Shown: positions 10,775 to 21,474, counted from the stretch's first letter. The stretch is DNA of 64,000 bases from Armigeres subalbatus (GCF_024139115.2 NW_026942946.1:310001-374000); one strand, 5' to 3'. Numbers and translations are program-made. Notes: a model not told the origin generated them from the letters alone.

Positions 10775-13615
10775 GCCATGAGCCTCTGGGTCTGCCTCTG
10801 CTGCGATGTCCCGCTGGGTCCCAGTCTAATGCTTGTTTACAGATTTTGTTTCCGTTCCTACGTAGAGTGTGGCCGACCCAGCCCCACTTCCAATTCCGAA
10901 TTTCTGTTGCTATCGGCCTCTGGTGACAACGACGATGGAGCTCGTTTGAGATCCAGTTGTGAGGCCACCAGGCCTGAATTATATACCGCAGGCATCTGTT
11001 AATAAACACCTGCAGCCGTTGAGTGTTCTCCACTGATACACACCATGTTTCGCTTGCATATAACAGCACAGATTTCACGTTAGAGTTGAAAATTCGTATT
11101 TTGGTGCGTTCACTTATCTGCCTGTTTTTCCAGATATTTCTTAAACTCGCAAAGGCAGCCCTTGCTTTCTTGATCCGTGCGCCTATGTCGATCTTGGTAC
11201 CGCCGTCTGACGCCATTTGGCTACCAAGATATTGGAAGCTTTCAACATTCTCCACTGGCTGCCCGGCTACTGTGAAACTGGAAGGAGTCACCGTATTTAC
11301 ATCCAACGATTTGGTTTTGTTGACGTTGATGACTAAACCTGCCGAAAAGGAGCGCTCTGCAAGGTCGTTGAGCTTACTCTGCATATCAGAGCAGCGTTGC
11401 GCGAGGAGTGCAACATCATCCACCAATTCGAAGTCATTTAGGTGCTCCATGGTTATAGGCGGTTTGGTTCACGGCCAATCGCATCTACCAGAATCTCGTC
11501 GATTACGATGAGGAACAGTAACGGTGATAGAATACATCCTTGCCTCACACCAGCTACGACCCGGATAGGGTCGGACAAGACCCCATTGTGCAGCACTCTA
11601 CACGTGAAGGCCTCGTACTGTGCCTCGATGAGGCCGATGTTTTTCTCAGGAACTCCCTTGCGTCTCAGGGCGCCCCACATATTCTCGTGATTGAGACGGT
11701 CGAAAGCTTTTTCGTAGTCAATGAATACCAAGTAAAGGGACTCTTGGAATTCGTTGACCTGCTCCAAAATGATGCGGAGCGTGACAATATGGTCCACACA
11801 GGATCTTCCGGCACGGAATCCGGCTTGCTGCCGCCAGAGAGTCGCATCGATCTTCTCCTGAATCCGGGCTAGGATAATTTTGCACAGAACTTTGAGAACG
11901 GTACACAGCAACATAATGCCTCGCCAGTTATCGCATACCAGTCAGGTCACCCTTTTGGGCACCTTCACTAAGATACCTTGCATCCAGTCGACCGGGAAAG
12001 TTGCGGTGTCCCAGATATTACGAAATAAACGATGCAGTAGTTGAGCGGATGTCATGGGGTCAGCTTTGAGCATCTCGGCTGATATGCGGTCGACCCCTGG
12101 GGCATTATTCGATTTCATGCTTTGAATGGCTGTTTGAATCTCTAGCAGTGATGGAGCTTCGGTATTGACGCGTGTTACACGTCGTATCCTAGGCAGATCA
12201 TGCCAAGGTGGTGATGGCCTGGCTGGCACTTGAAAAAGTTGTTCGAAGTGCTCGAACCAGCGTTTCAGCTGGTCAGTTGGGTCGGTCAATAACTGATTAT
12301 TCGCGTCTTTCACAGGTATCGTTGCATTCATCTAAGCGTCGTGAGATATCGTAGAGCGGCGGCTCTCTCTCTTTCGTCGGCCAGAGAGTCTGCCCACGCT
12401 CGCTTGTCCCGTCGACATGAGCGTTTTACTTCCTTCGCAAGAGCCGAGTATCGTTGACGGGCTAAGACTTTGGCTCCTCTGGTTTTTGATCGCTCTATCG
12501 CGGCTTTGGCTTCTCTTCGCTCCTCTATCTTCCTCCAGGTCTCATCGGTGATCCATTGTTTTCTCTGAATGCGTAGTTCGCCCAGATTGTTCTCGCTGGT
12601 GGTGATGAAGGCATTCTTGATGGCGGTCCATTGGTCTTCCACGCTGCCACCTTCCGGAATATCTGCAGCACGCGTCTCCAGTTCTTCAACGAAGGACCGT
12701 TTCACCGTGGCATCTTCCAGTCGCGTGTGTTGAATCGTCGTCCAACTCTTTCCTCCTGCTGATGAATCCGCGCAATGCGCAGGCGTATTTTGCCGATGAG
12801 GAAGTGATGATCAGACGCGATATCGGCACTACGTTTATTTCGTACATCAAGAAGGCTCCGTTTCCATTTTCGGCTGATGCAGATGTGGTCGATTTGATTT
12901 TCTGTAAAGCCGTCACGGGAGACCCACGTGACCTTGTGTTCTCCAAAGTTTGGCCAACGGACTTCACTCAGTCCCAGGATCTCAAGCTTCATGCGGTCGA
13001 TGAGAGAAGAGCGATCCCCCGATCACCATGTCGTTATTACCACAAAATTCTGCGAACAGCTCTCCGTTTTCGCTCATTTCTCCGAGACCATGGCGTCCCA
13101 TAATGCGCTCATGGTTCGAGTTGTCGGATCCGATCTTCGCATTGAAGTCGCCCAAACAGATCTTGATATCACCCTTCGGAATTCTATCTACGACGGCATT
13201 GAGTTGACTGTAGAAGTTCTCTTTGTCTTGCAGATCGGCAGCGTCGGCTGGCGCATAACATTGGATTATAGTAAGGTTTCGGACCCGTGTTCTAAATCTG
13301 GCAACGATTATCCTTTCACTTATAGGTTTCCACTTCATAAGTGTGCCTGTGTGCCTGAGCGCTCAGTAGGAAGCCAACTCCGTGATGCCGGGGAGCGTGT
13401 TCACCTCGTAAACCAGAGTATAGCAGAACTTGTCCCGACGGCGTTCTGTGTTCTCCAAAGTTTGGCCAACGGACTTCACTCAGTCCCAGGATCTCAAGCT
13501 TCATGCGGTGCGCTTCATTGGCAAGTTGTGCCAATTTACCCTGCTGGGCTAGGGTTAAAACGTTCCATGTTCCTATTCGTGTCCGTTGTTTCGCGCTAAG
13601 AGTCGTCGCCGTAAA
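10775..13615 (-). pseudogene. Endonuclease-reverse transcriptase of element A
   Basis: In order on the minus strand: GTWNVLTL (~13580) and LGLSEVRWPNFGEH open the endonuclease. CYAPA and GDFNAKIGSDN follow in the 13338-12982 frame, then QIDHI and SDHHFLIG in 12992-12702. The RT starts with NNAPGVDRISAEML (12331-11942), QQAGFRAGRS, FIDYEKAFDRLNHE and GVRQGCILSPLLF (11914-11453). The active-site loop reads FELVDDVALL (11450-10770), keeping both Asp residues but not the usual F/Y-A-DD. The C-terminal region has LLYASETW and GWVGHTLRR. Frame changes near 13330, 12985, 12700, 12330, 11930 and 11450, and an internal 63-bp duplication, show it is inactive. Confidence 0.88.
12935..12997 (-). repeat. 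63-bp internal direct duplication in element A endonuclease
   Basis: Positions 12935-12997 and 13447-13509 are identical over 63 bp, 512 bp apart in the same orientation. The second site is the natural position, encoding MKLEILGLSEVRWPNFGEH near the endonuclease start. The copy at 12935-12997 sits between GGSLFSHR and KVTWVS, replacing a few codons of the catalytic domain. Confidence 0.85.
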
Positions 13616-13835
13616 ATCAGTTCGTATTCTTTCATTATCGGATTATCGAACAAATTGATGTTTCGGGAACAGTAGGTTGTTGGCCCAAGGCTCCCTATCC
13701 ACCGGGATGGAGCTGCCATCTGAGGTATAGCTTCCAGGGAATAGCATTTCATACTCAGCCGCTGGATGCCAGAACAGACGCTGTTGGAGCCGCACCTCCT
13801 TGGTGAACAGACGCTCGGTCAGTCGGGTCAAATTT

Positions 13836-13984
13836 GTTTAAAGTCCTACCCAACACCAGGACTAGGCTAGTGCGCTTTGAGCGGCACACGTTCGCTTTGA
13901 TAGGGCATGCTTGGGGACACATGCAGCTTTTTATAGGAGTTCAACAGAGCCCACTGTCGAACCCCACCACATCCTAGGCAGACC
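13836..13984 (-). promoter_or_regulatory. Shared 5' leader module with TATA motif (element A copy)
   Basis: This segment matches 19188-19336 (element B, minus) and 54002-54143 (element B, plus), although the coding regions of A and B are clearly different families. Common landmarks are CCTAGGATGTGGTGGGG, TATAAAA (here 13934-13928 on the minus strand), the GCCGCTCAAAGCGCAC stretch and CCTGGTGTTRGGTRGG. It lies between two other leader segments that element C carries side by side without it. Promoter activity is only inferred. Confidence 0.6.
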
Positions 13985-14667
13985 CCACAGGACGCACCCT
14001 CTCAATCTAGCTGATGTCAGAAGGACAACAGTGCCCAGGCTGCACTACCAGCTAAGTACGCAACCCTTAGCTGCCGGTCAATTGCCATCGGAAGACCCGT
14101 GGAAGCGTGAGTATTGGAACTTGTGAGGACCAGAGCTATGTTAGGCGCCCCTTCTCGGATGTCAGCTCACCATTTTGCAGCCAAAATTATATTTACGGGA
14201 GAATGATTTTGTTGCTTTGCTTTGAGTCTTCTTTCGACCCCGGGAGATCTGCTCAGACCCAGAAGGAGAACTACCTAAGCCCCAAGCGCAAAAGTCAGTC
14301 TCCAACAGCTGGCGATCTTCGGTGGTTTGATTTTGTGGACATCGAATCACTGAAAACTTGAAGAGCTCTCCATCTTCGGAAACGTATTAGCCTTGTCGCT
14401 ACACCGGCTCATAAACATCATGAACACTACCGGAATAAATAGAAGCTCGTATGTAACATTGTGTTCATGCGGCTTTAGTCCGGCTATTGCGACCCCAGAC
14501 CCGGGGCTTTGACAATTACTTACTCCGCATGCTGTATCGATGGGAAGGGGGGTTTTCTTTTTCAGTGAGGAATTGTGCTAGGGCTTCATCCGTCAAGTAC
14601 GACGTTTTTCGGGATAAGACCTACTCCAAGTTGCCATGCAGCAAGAATTTTCCAAAATGGAAATTTA

Positions 14668-15023
14668 GGGCAAAACACATTTCCCTCCACGCCACTTCGG
14701 TTTGTCTAAAAACTTCTCGCATCGTGAGTCAATAAATTCTATACAAAGCAGTACTTTGGATAATATTCTTATAATAAACTGGACGACAACGGTGTGTGTT
14801 CTTAAGCTCCATGCTGATTATTGTTTGTAGAAGTTGAGTGTATATTGGGGTGGCAGTGGTAGTAACTCACCAGCTACGGAAGCTGAAAAACGCAAAACGA
14901 GAAGACAGACAACATACGACTACAGGACAGTGGGTGTTCTGCTGGAAAGACGAGCGGTCGTAATGACGATGCGAGATGTTTTTAGACGAATCTGGGTGGC
15001 GTGGATTGAAATTTGTTTTGCCC
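14668..15023. mobile_element. 356-bp MITE, GGGCAAAACA ends, TA duplication
   Basis: The left end GGGCAAAACACATTTCC and the right end (complement GGGCAAAACAAATTTCA) begin inverted repeats of ~60 bp that also share CCACGCC and CTAAAAACWTCTCGCATCG. TA flanks lie at 14666-14667 and 15024-15025. There is no coding frame of note. It sits in the spacer between the arms of the 10.2-16.2 kb palindrome. Confidence 0.75.
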
Positions 15024-15030
15024 TAAATTA

Positions 15031-15249
15031 AGGTCACTCCTAACGGAATCCAAGTTTCAAAGTGCTCGCGTTTTCGGGGGCACACCACTCGATATGAAAG
15101 CAACGCATAACTGTCATTTTTATTATTTCACGCATGCAAAGCAGCAAAGCTAAATCAACAAAAATGACAGTTGTGCGCCGCCTCCGTATCGAGTGGTGTG
15201 CCCCGAAAACGCGAGTACTTTGAAACTTGGATTCCGTCAGGAGCGACCT
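15031..15249. mobile_element. 219-bp hairpin MITE, AGGTCRCTCCT ends, TA duplication
   Basis: Arms of about 90 bp (15031-15122 and 15157-15249) pair with few mismatches. Landmarks are AGGTCACTCCTAACGGAATCC, the CGCGTTTTCGGGG stretch and CACACCACTCGATA. The loop is only ~35 bp. TA flanks at 15029-15030 and 15250-15251 fit a Tc1/mariner-type insertion. It lies a few bases from the 356-bp MITE. Confidence 0.8.
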
Positions 15250-15933
15250 TATGTCCGGTTCCCAATTTGGAGTAGGTCTTATCCCGAAAGACGTCGTACT
15301 TGTCGGATGAAGCTCTAGCACAATTCGTCACTGACATACAGCATGCTGAGACAGGAATGATCGAATCCCCGGGTCTGCTTCAGCGTTTCCTGCGATACCA
15401 ATCAACTACACGCAACAACCGGTCTAAGCCGCACACGAACATACGAACTTCTATTTATGCCGATAGTGTTCATGATGTTTATATGCCGCTGTTGCAGCGA
15501 GGCTAATATGTTTCCGAAGATGAAGAACTCTTCAAGTTTTCAGCGATTCGATGTTGTCAAAATTAAACCGCCAAAGGTCGCCAGCTGTTCGAGAATGACT
15601 TTCGCATCCACCCTGGAAGCTGCCGTGTTGGCTTAAAACCATCAGTTTGGGGCTTAGGTAGCTCTCCTTTGAGGTCTGAATAGATCTACCGGGGTCAAAA
15701 GTAGCTTCAAAGCGAAGCAGCAAAAACATTCTTTTGTAAATATAATGTAGGTTCTTTATTTCAATGCGATAATGAGAACGAATCCAGAAAACTTTTTCTA
15801 ACCATCACTTAGAAGCGGGCTTAACGGGCAAGGGAATCCGTAAGTAATTTTAAGCACAACCTCAAACAGCTATTGCTGCCATGTCTAAACTAGGATTTCT
15901 GAAAAAAGAATTAAAAATTAAAATGTACTCATA

Positions 15934-16053
15934 GGGCACTGCACGGAAACATATCTTTCTCTTTCGTTCCTCATAAATTTTGACGTTTACTAGCCTTGTT
16001 GTTTTCTAATTTCTTAGCAGCGAGAAAGAGACAAAGCAGTCCTTGCAGTGCCC
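15934..16053. mobile_element. 120-bp MITE with paralogous empty site
   Basis: The termini are GGGCACTGCA and its complement TGCAGTGCCC; imperfect pairing continues through a TCTCTTTC-type stretch. TA flanks lie at 15932-15933 and 16054-16055. The uninterrupted homologous site is at about 10446-10455 in the left arm of the palindrome (CTCATATGAG), so the insertion postdates arm duplication. Confidence 0.82.
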
Positions 16054-16276
16054 TATATGATAAATGTAAAAATGTTGAAGTTGGATACTCGTGTAGTTTG
16101 TTGTCGAAAAAATAACAAATGTTGGGTTGTCGTTGGCGACGAAGAGCATTAACGCATGCTTAGACGATAATTTCAGTTTAGTGTCGGGAAGCAGATTATG
16201 TCAAACTTTTTATAGCATCCGCCATTATGGCGAGCGTGGAAAGCTGGGAAGCTCGGAGACCCATAGTCTTTTAGTG

Positions 16277-16420
16277 GGGGGACACACTTGTGGTATTCAT
16301 ACCATGGCACAAAAATCTTGAAATGAGTACTATACCAATTATTGTCTTCGTTAAAGATAGCCTTGAAATTATTTTCTTGTAGCCTTGTACCATGGTACGA
16401 ATACCTCAAGTGTGTGCCCC
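16277..16420. mobile_element. 144-bp MITE-like hairpin, GGGG(C)ACACACTTG ends
   Basis: The left end reads GGGGACACACTTGTGGTATTC. The right end, complemented, reads GGGGCACACACTTGAGG, and pairing continues through TACCATGG, giving TIRs of about 36 bp. No clean target duplication was found. It lies between the palindrome and the 3' end of element B. Confidence 0.6.
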
Positions 16421-16439
16421 ATATTATATACAATCAACT

Positions 16440-19010
16440 CGACGAACCAAGCTTTTGTCTCAGCTCGGTCCATGGCAGCACTTCGCCAACCACGCAGTCT
16501 GCGGAGGGTCCGCAAGTCGTCCTTAACCTGATCGCCAACCAAACGCCTTCTTGTTCCCGTCGGACTGTTGTCGAGGACCATTTTCACCGGATTACTGTCC
16601 GACATTCTGGCTACGTGCCTGGCCCACCGCAGTCTTCCGATTTTCGCGGTGTGAACGATGGATGGTTTTCCCAACAGCTAATGCAACACGTGGTTCATTC
16701 GCCTCCTCCACGTACCGTCCGCCATCTGCACCCCACCATAGATGGTACGCAGCACTTTCCTTTCGGAAACTCCGAGTGCGCGTTGGACCTCCACGAGCAT
16801 CGTCCAGGTCTCGTGTCCGTAGAGGACTACCGGTCTAATGAGCGTTTTGTAGATTGTCAGTTTGGTACGGCGGCGAACTCTATTCGATCGGAGCGTCTTG
16901 CGGAGTCCAAAGTACGTGCGATTTCCAGCCACTATGCGCTACCAGTGAGCCCAAGTACACGAATTCTTCAACCACCTCGATTTCGTCACCACCGATAGAA
17001 ACTCGCGGTGGGTGGCTTACATTGACCTCTCTTGAGCCTCTTCCTATCATGTACTTCGTCTTCGACGTGTTGATGACTAGTCCAATCCGTTTAGGTTCGC
17101 TTTTCAGTCTGATGTAGGCTTCCTCCATCTTCTCAAAGTTACGTGCCATGATATCAATGTCGTCGGCGAAACCAAATAACTGTACAGACTTCGTGAAAAT
17201 CGTACCACTCGTGTCAATCCCTGCCCTTCGTATTACTCTCTCCAAAGCGATGTTGAATAGCAGCACGAAAGACCATCACCTTGCCCTTTGCTCCTCTTGC
17301 CCCCGAAAATCGAACTACGCACATCACCCGATCCATCGTCGCCTTGATCAACCGTATCAGTTTATCCGGAAATCCGTTTTCGTGCATTAGCTGCCGTAGC
17401 TGGTCCCGATCGATTGTATCATATGCGGCTTTGAAGCCGATGAATAGATGATGTGTGGGCACGTTGTATTCGCGGCATTTGTGCAATACCTGACGTTTGG
17501 CGAACACCTGGTCTGTGGTAGAGCGTTCACCCATAAATCCCGCCTGGTACTGCCCCACGAACTCTCTTGCAATTGGTGTTAGTCGGCGGCATAAAATTTG
17601 GGAGAGTACCTTGTATGCGGCGTGCAGCAATGTGATTGCGCGGTAGTTGCTACAATCCAGCTTATCGCCCTTTTTGTAGATGGGACACACGACACCTTCC
17701 ATCCACTCCTGCGGCAGAACCTCATCCTCCCAAACCTTGGTAATCACCCAGTGCAGCACTCTAGCCAGTGCTTCACCACCGTGATCAAACAGCTCTCCTG
17801 GTAGTTGGTCAACTCCAGGGGCTTTGTTGTTTTTCAGAAGGCCGATCTCCTCCTGGATTTCCTGGAGATTCGGAGCCGGAAGTCGCATGTTCTGCGCGCG
17901 TGCTCCTAGGTTCATTACCATACCGCCACCGTTGTCTGCCATATCGCCATTCAGGTGCTCTTCACAGTGCTGCCGCCACCTCTGGATCACCTCACGCTCG
18001 TTTGTAAGAAGGTTCCCGATTATGTCCCTGCACATATCGGGCTGTCGCACGTGGCCCTTACGTGAACGGTTCAACTTCTCATAGAACTTTCGTGCGTTGT
18101 TAGCGCGGTACAGTTCCTCCGTCTCTTCACGGTCTCGATCTTCCTGCTGGCGCTTTTTTCTCCGGAAAATCGAGTTTTGTCTGTTCCGCGCCCGTTTGTA
18201 TCGTGCCTCGTTCGCCCTCGTGCAGTGTTGCAGCAATCTCGCCCATGCTGCATTCTTCTCCTCAACTAACTTTTCACATTCACTGCGACGAGGTAGTCGG
18301 ATTCTATATTTGCACTGCGGTAAGTGCGTACGTTCGTGATGTCGGAGAAGAATTTACCGTCGATTAGAACGTGGTCGATTTGGTTTTCCGTTACTTGATT
18401 AGGTGATTTCCATGTGGCCTTGTGGATATTCTTACGGGGGAAGAAAGTGCTTCGGACTACCATTCCGCGGGAGGCTGCAAAGTTGGCCGTTGTCGTTCGA
18501 TACGGTATGCAGACTATCCGGTCCGATGACCGGTCTATACATTTCCTCCCTTCCTACCTGAGCGTTCATGTCACCGATGACGATTTTGACGTCCCGCAGT
18601 GGGCATCCATCGTATGTCTGCTCCAGCTGCGCATAGAACGCTTCTTTCTCGTCGTCGGATCTCCCTTCGTGTGGGCAGTGCACGTTGGTGATGCTATAGT
18701 TGAAGAAACGGCCTTTTATCCTCAGCTTGCACATCTTTGCGTTGATTGGCAGCCACCCAATCACGCGTTGGCGCATCTTTCCCAGCACTATGAAGTCGGT
18801 TCCCAGCTCGTTGGTGGTGCCACAGCTTTGGTAGAAGGTAGCCGCTCGATGCCCGCTTTTCCACACTTTCTGTCCTGTTCAGCAGATTTCCTGCAGCGCT
18901 ACGTCATCGAAGTTGCGGGGATGTAATTCATCGTAGATTATCCTGTCGCAACCTGCGAAACCTAGCGACTTGCAGTTCCATGTTCCAAGCTTCCATTCAT
19001 GATTTTTTAT
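16440..19010 (-). pseudogene. Endonuclease-reverse transcriptase of element B (minus copy)
   Basis: The endonuclease opens with KLGTWNCKSLGFAGCDRIIYD (~18990) and continues with NVHCPHEGRSDD and IVIGDMNAQVGREE (18866-18432), then NQIDHVLIDGKFFSD (18463-18266). The longest intact stretch is the 340-codon RT frame 18236-17214: KNNKAPGVDQLPGELFDHGG, YKKGDKLDCSNYRAITLL, QYQAGFMGERSTTDQ and motif A as HHLFIGFKAAYDTIDRD. The usual catalytic Asp of FIDFKAAYD is Gly here. FADD is kept in LFGFADDIDIMARN (17266-16880). LYGHETWT and RLRWARHVARM mark the C-terminal region. Frameshifts occur near 17280, 16930 and 16680. Inactive. Confidence 0.88.
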
Positions 19011-19187
19011 TCGTCGCCTAGGTCGTTGCCGATTGTATCGAGTCGTATTATCTTCTATGTCGTTCGTAATAGTTGTCTTTGCCTAGGGCAAATCTCTCTA
19101 ATAAAGATAAAAAAAAAATTGTCTTTAAATGCGGCTTATTGGGCCTGCGCAAACCTCCTGTCTCGTCAGAGGGCCGTCGTGTCAGGG

Positions 19188-19336
19188 CTGTTTAGCGTCC
19201 CACCTAACACCAGGACTTGGGCTTGTGCGCTTTGAGCGGCACACGGTCGCTTTGGCGGAGCCTACTTGCGGATACATGCAGCTTTTTATAGAGCTTTAAC
19301 AGGGCCCACTGTCAAACCCCACCACATCCTAGGCAG
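19188..19336 (-). promoter_or_regulatory. Shared 5' leader module with TATA motif (element B, minus copy)
   Basis: This matches 13836-13984 of element A and 54002-54143 of the other B copy. TATAAAA lies at 19290-19284 on the minus strand, roughly 115 nt inside the element. Non-LTR elements usually rely on TATA-less internal promoters, so a TATA this far in would give transcripts lacking the 5' end if it were used. Confidence 0.55.
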
Positions 19337-19405
19337 GCGCCACAACTCGCAGATGACCTGGGGAGGGATCGTCAAGCCATATCATGGATATAGTCCCTGG
19401 TGCCC

Positions 19406-20304
19406 CCCGTTTGTTATGATGGCTGCTAAAGGGCATATGGTCTGTGCTGAGGCGACAGAAATGGGATTGGGGAAATGCGCCGCTCCTTTTATGTGCATGT
19501 TAATTGACATAACTTTACATGGTTATTTTTAAGTGTGCACCTATTAGAGCTCTCAACCCATTGATTAAATCTTCATTCGTTTTTGCTGAAGGAGAAGCAC
19601 CTGAATCATCCAGAAGTCGTTGCAGTTGATCGTTGTTCCAACAAGAAACGTTGATGGGCGACAAATCTGTTTCTCATCTGTGTTATCCAGGAAGAGGATT
19701 TCGTGCGAACCTGTCTGATCATCAAATACAGCTTATTTAGTGCCGTTTCCGTGGCGTGCCTACGGAAATTGTGATTACTATGGATTGAAGCATTTGAAGA
19801 TTTTTTGCTAGGATGGATCAAACATAACTGTGGCAGCGATAGCGACAGCCTCGAAATTAACAGCTACTGAAACTTCCTCAACTACGAACACCACACCACG
19901 AATCTTCAAGTCTGCCAAGTTGAGAATTGAGGTCACTACTGTTGTTGTCGTCTTGGATATCCTGGTGCGGCCCTTTCCAGGCTGAATCTATTTCGATAGT
20001 GGATAAACTCAACTGGTGAGCACGTTCCAATTCTGTCCTTTCTTTTTTGAATTGCTTTATAAATTTTAAAACTTGAAAATGGAACACTAAATACGTACAG
20101 GGCATCGTTTGCTGCTATTGCCGCGGATATTGTGGGAGTCCCAGGTATCCGGTTCATGCTTTAGTTAGCAACGGTGGCTCTTCTCGACCTTCTATTCCCT
20201 GAGTATTTAGTGCGAATAAGGGCGTCCTTGTGAAGTTTTGCTGTACCTGTTATGAACGACCAGTACATCCCATTCCCTGCCCTATCTGAAGAAACCTTTC
20301 TTTC
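19406..20304. other. Unassigned sequence between non-LTR remnants
   Basis: Minus-strand frames at 19821-19606 and 20157-19878 are 71-75 codons long with no family motif I recognise. They could be scraps of an element but I cannot support it. Confidence 0.4.
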
Positions 20305-21360
20305 ATTTATTTATTTATTTATTTATTTATTTATTGACACCGTCTTCGATAAAACAATCGTACAGACTGAGCTTAAATATTAATTCTACTTATTCTATTT
20401 TTAAAAACATTTGGATGGCATATGAGCAAGTCAAACCACCTTCCTTTTGCCAGTGGAGATATATCAGCTTCCACACTGATATTCTTCCCTCCCCCTTCAT
20501 ACGGGAGCTTGGCAGAAGGAAGGTCGTGTGATATGTGCCATCACAAATATTGCCCTCCGCTCGCTTTCAAATCGACTTCCATAAAAACATTCTTCATGCC
20601 TGCCGTATCCTAACGGAACTATCAATTCTATACTTTCGCCTCTAATTCTATCATGAACATGTACGTCCAAGTTTGGAAGATGATATTAGCATTTCCATAT
20701 CATTGTAAATCGTTTAACTTCACGTAGAAGTAACACACACGAAATCATTAATTTAGTATTTTTGGAGATGTTGAAGTCAAATTCGTTACAAATTACATTA
20801 AAAGCACGGATACAAGAGTCTAGTGGGTTGTTGTAACCATAGTTTGTTCGGTGATATGGAACAGCTAGTAAGGAAGAATGCCTTAGTATTCGAGGGGGAA
20901 TATACAGCGGAGTTTGTTCAAGTAGTGTAGGGCAGTCAATATTTCCTTGTATTATATCATACACAAATAATCGCTGCATTTTCACACGTCTGGCAGATAG
21001 GGACTCCAAATTTATGAGTTGACATCGTTCAGAGTATGGAGGAAGGTTGTCTGGGTCATTCCAAGGCAGGATCCTTAACGCAAAGCGGACAAACTTCTTC
21101 TGTACTCGCTCTATGGTTATCATGTGTGCTACATAGTATGGTGACCAAACTTGTGCAGCATACTCTAAGATGCTTTGCACCAACGAACAATACAACGTCT
21201 TCAGGGCATAAATATCGGTGAATTCGAAAGCGTGCCGTCGAATAAATCCAAGCACAGAGAATGCATTGGAAGCCGTGATCGCTACATGCTCGGTAAACCG
21301 TAGTTTTGCAAGATCACTTATTGATGCTACACGTTCTTGCTTCAGAAGTGAATCCTTTTT
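20305..21360 (-). pseudogene. 3' end of a non-LTR retrotransposon with (AAAT)n tail
   Basis: The minus-strand frame 21255-20686 (189 codons) encodes the RT C-terminal region: ALKTLYCSLVQSILEYAAQVWSP, RVQKKFVRFALRILPWNDP, PPYSERCQLINLESLSARR and YHRTNYGYNNPLDSCIRAFN. This wording is typical of Jockey/CR1-like insect elements. Readable sequence continues upstream as SISDLAKLRFTEHVAITASN to ~21360, where the copy is 5'-truncated, as is common for target-primed insertion. Downstream, ~350 bp of 3' UTR ends in an (ATTT)n run at 20305-20335, which is an (AAAT)n tail on the coding strand. There is no RT active site in the fragment. Confidence 0.8.
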
Positions 21361-21474
21361 GTAGTACTAGTCTTCGTAACAAAAAGGGCACCATTATGGA
21401 GCATGAGATATGATCAAATTATTCGTAGTACTACTTGATCAACACCCCCAGATGGGTGAGGGATAGAGGATGAC

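Larger units (their letters stand above)
10621..14183 (-). mobile_element. Non-LTR retrotransposon A, apparently full-length, 13-bp TSD
   Basis: The element is flanked by AAATTATTTTTAC (10608-10620) and AAATTATATTTAC (14184-14196), a 13-bp target duplication with one mismatch. The duplicated site lies inside the left arm of the palindrome, and the uninterrupted sequence exists in the right arm. On the minus strand the 3' tail is a run of AAGT units and the 5' end begins GGCTGCAAAATGG. Coding content is an APE endonuclease followed by an RT. The clade was not assigned; the C-terminal wording resembles RTE-like elements. Confidence 0.9.
10247..16247. mobile_element. Near-palindromic element with ~0.85-kb arms, four nested insertions
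   Basis: The sequence 10247-10621 plus 14184-14633 reappears in inverted orientation at 16247-15263 at roughly 80% identity. Matched landmarks include CATAATGGCGGATGCTATAA, CGCCAACGACAACCCAACA, TACCTAAGCCCCAA and GGGATAAGACCTACTCCAA. Removing element A (10621-14183 plus its duplication) and the MITEs at 14668-15023, 15031-15249 and 15934-16053 leaves about 1.7 kb with only ~45 bp between the arms. No protein is encoded. It could be a foldback element or two head-to-head LTR-like copies; I cannot decide which. Confidence 0.8.
16421..19405 (-). mobile_element. Non-LTR retrotransposon B, minus-strand copy
   Basis: The order on the minus strand is 5' leader with the shared TATA module, endonuclease, linker, RT and C-terminal domain. 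It aligns by eye through most of its length with the plus-strand copy at 53937-57090, which fixes its 5' end near 19405. The 3' end differs from that copy and is placed by the neighbouring MITE. No target duplication was found. Confidence 0.85.

Noticed and set aside
11023..11511. Plus-strand frames across element A (e.g. 162 and 110 codons; also 223 codons at 12928-13599).
   Set aside because: They are antisense shadows of the minus-strand endonuclease and RT, which carry the recognisable motifs.
16342..16998. Plus-strand 218-codon frame.
   Set aside because: It is antisense to the element B C-terminal domain and has no motif of its own.
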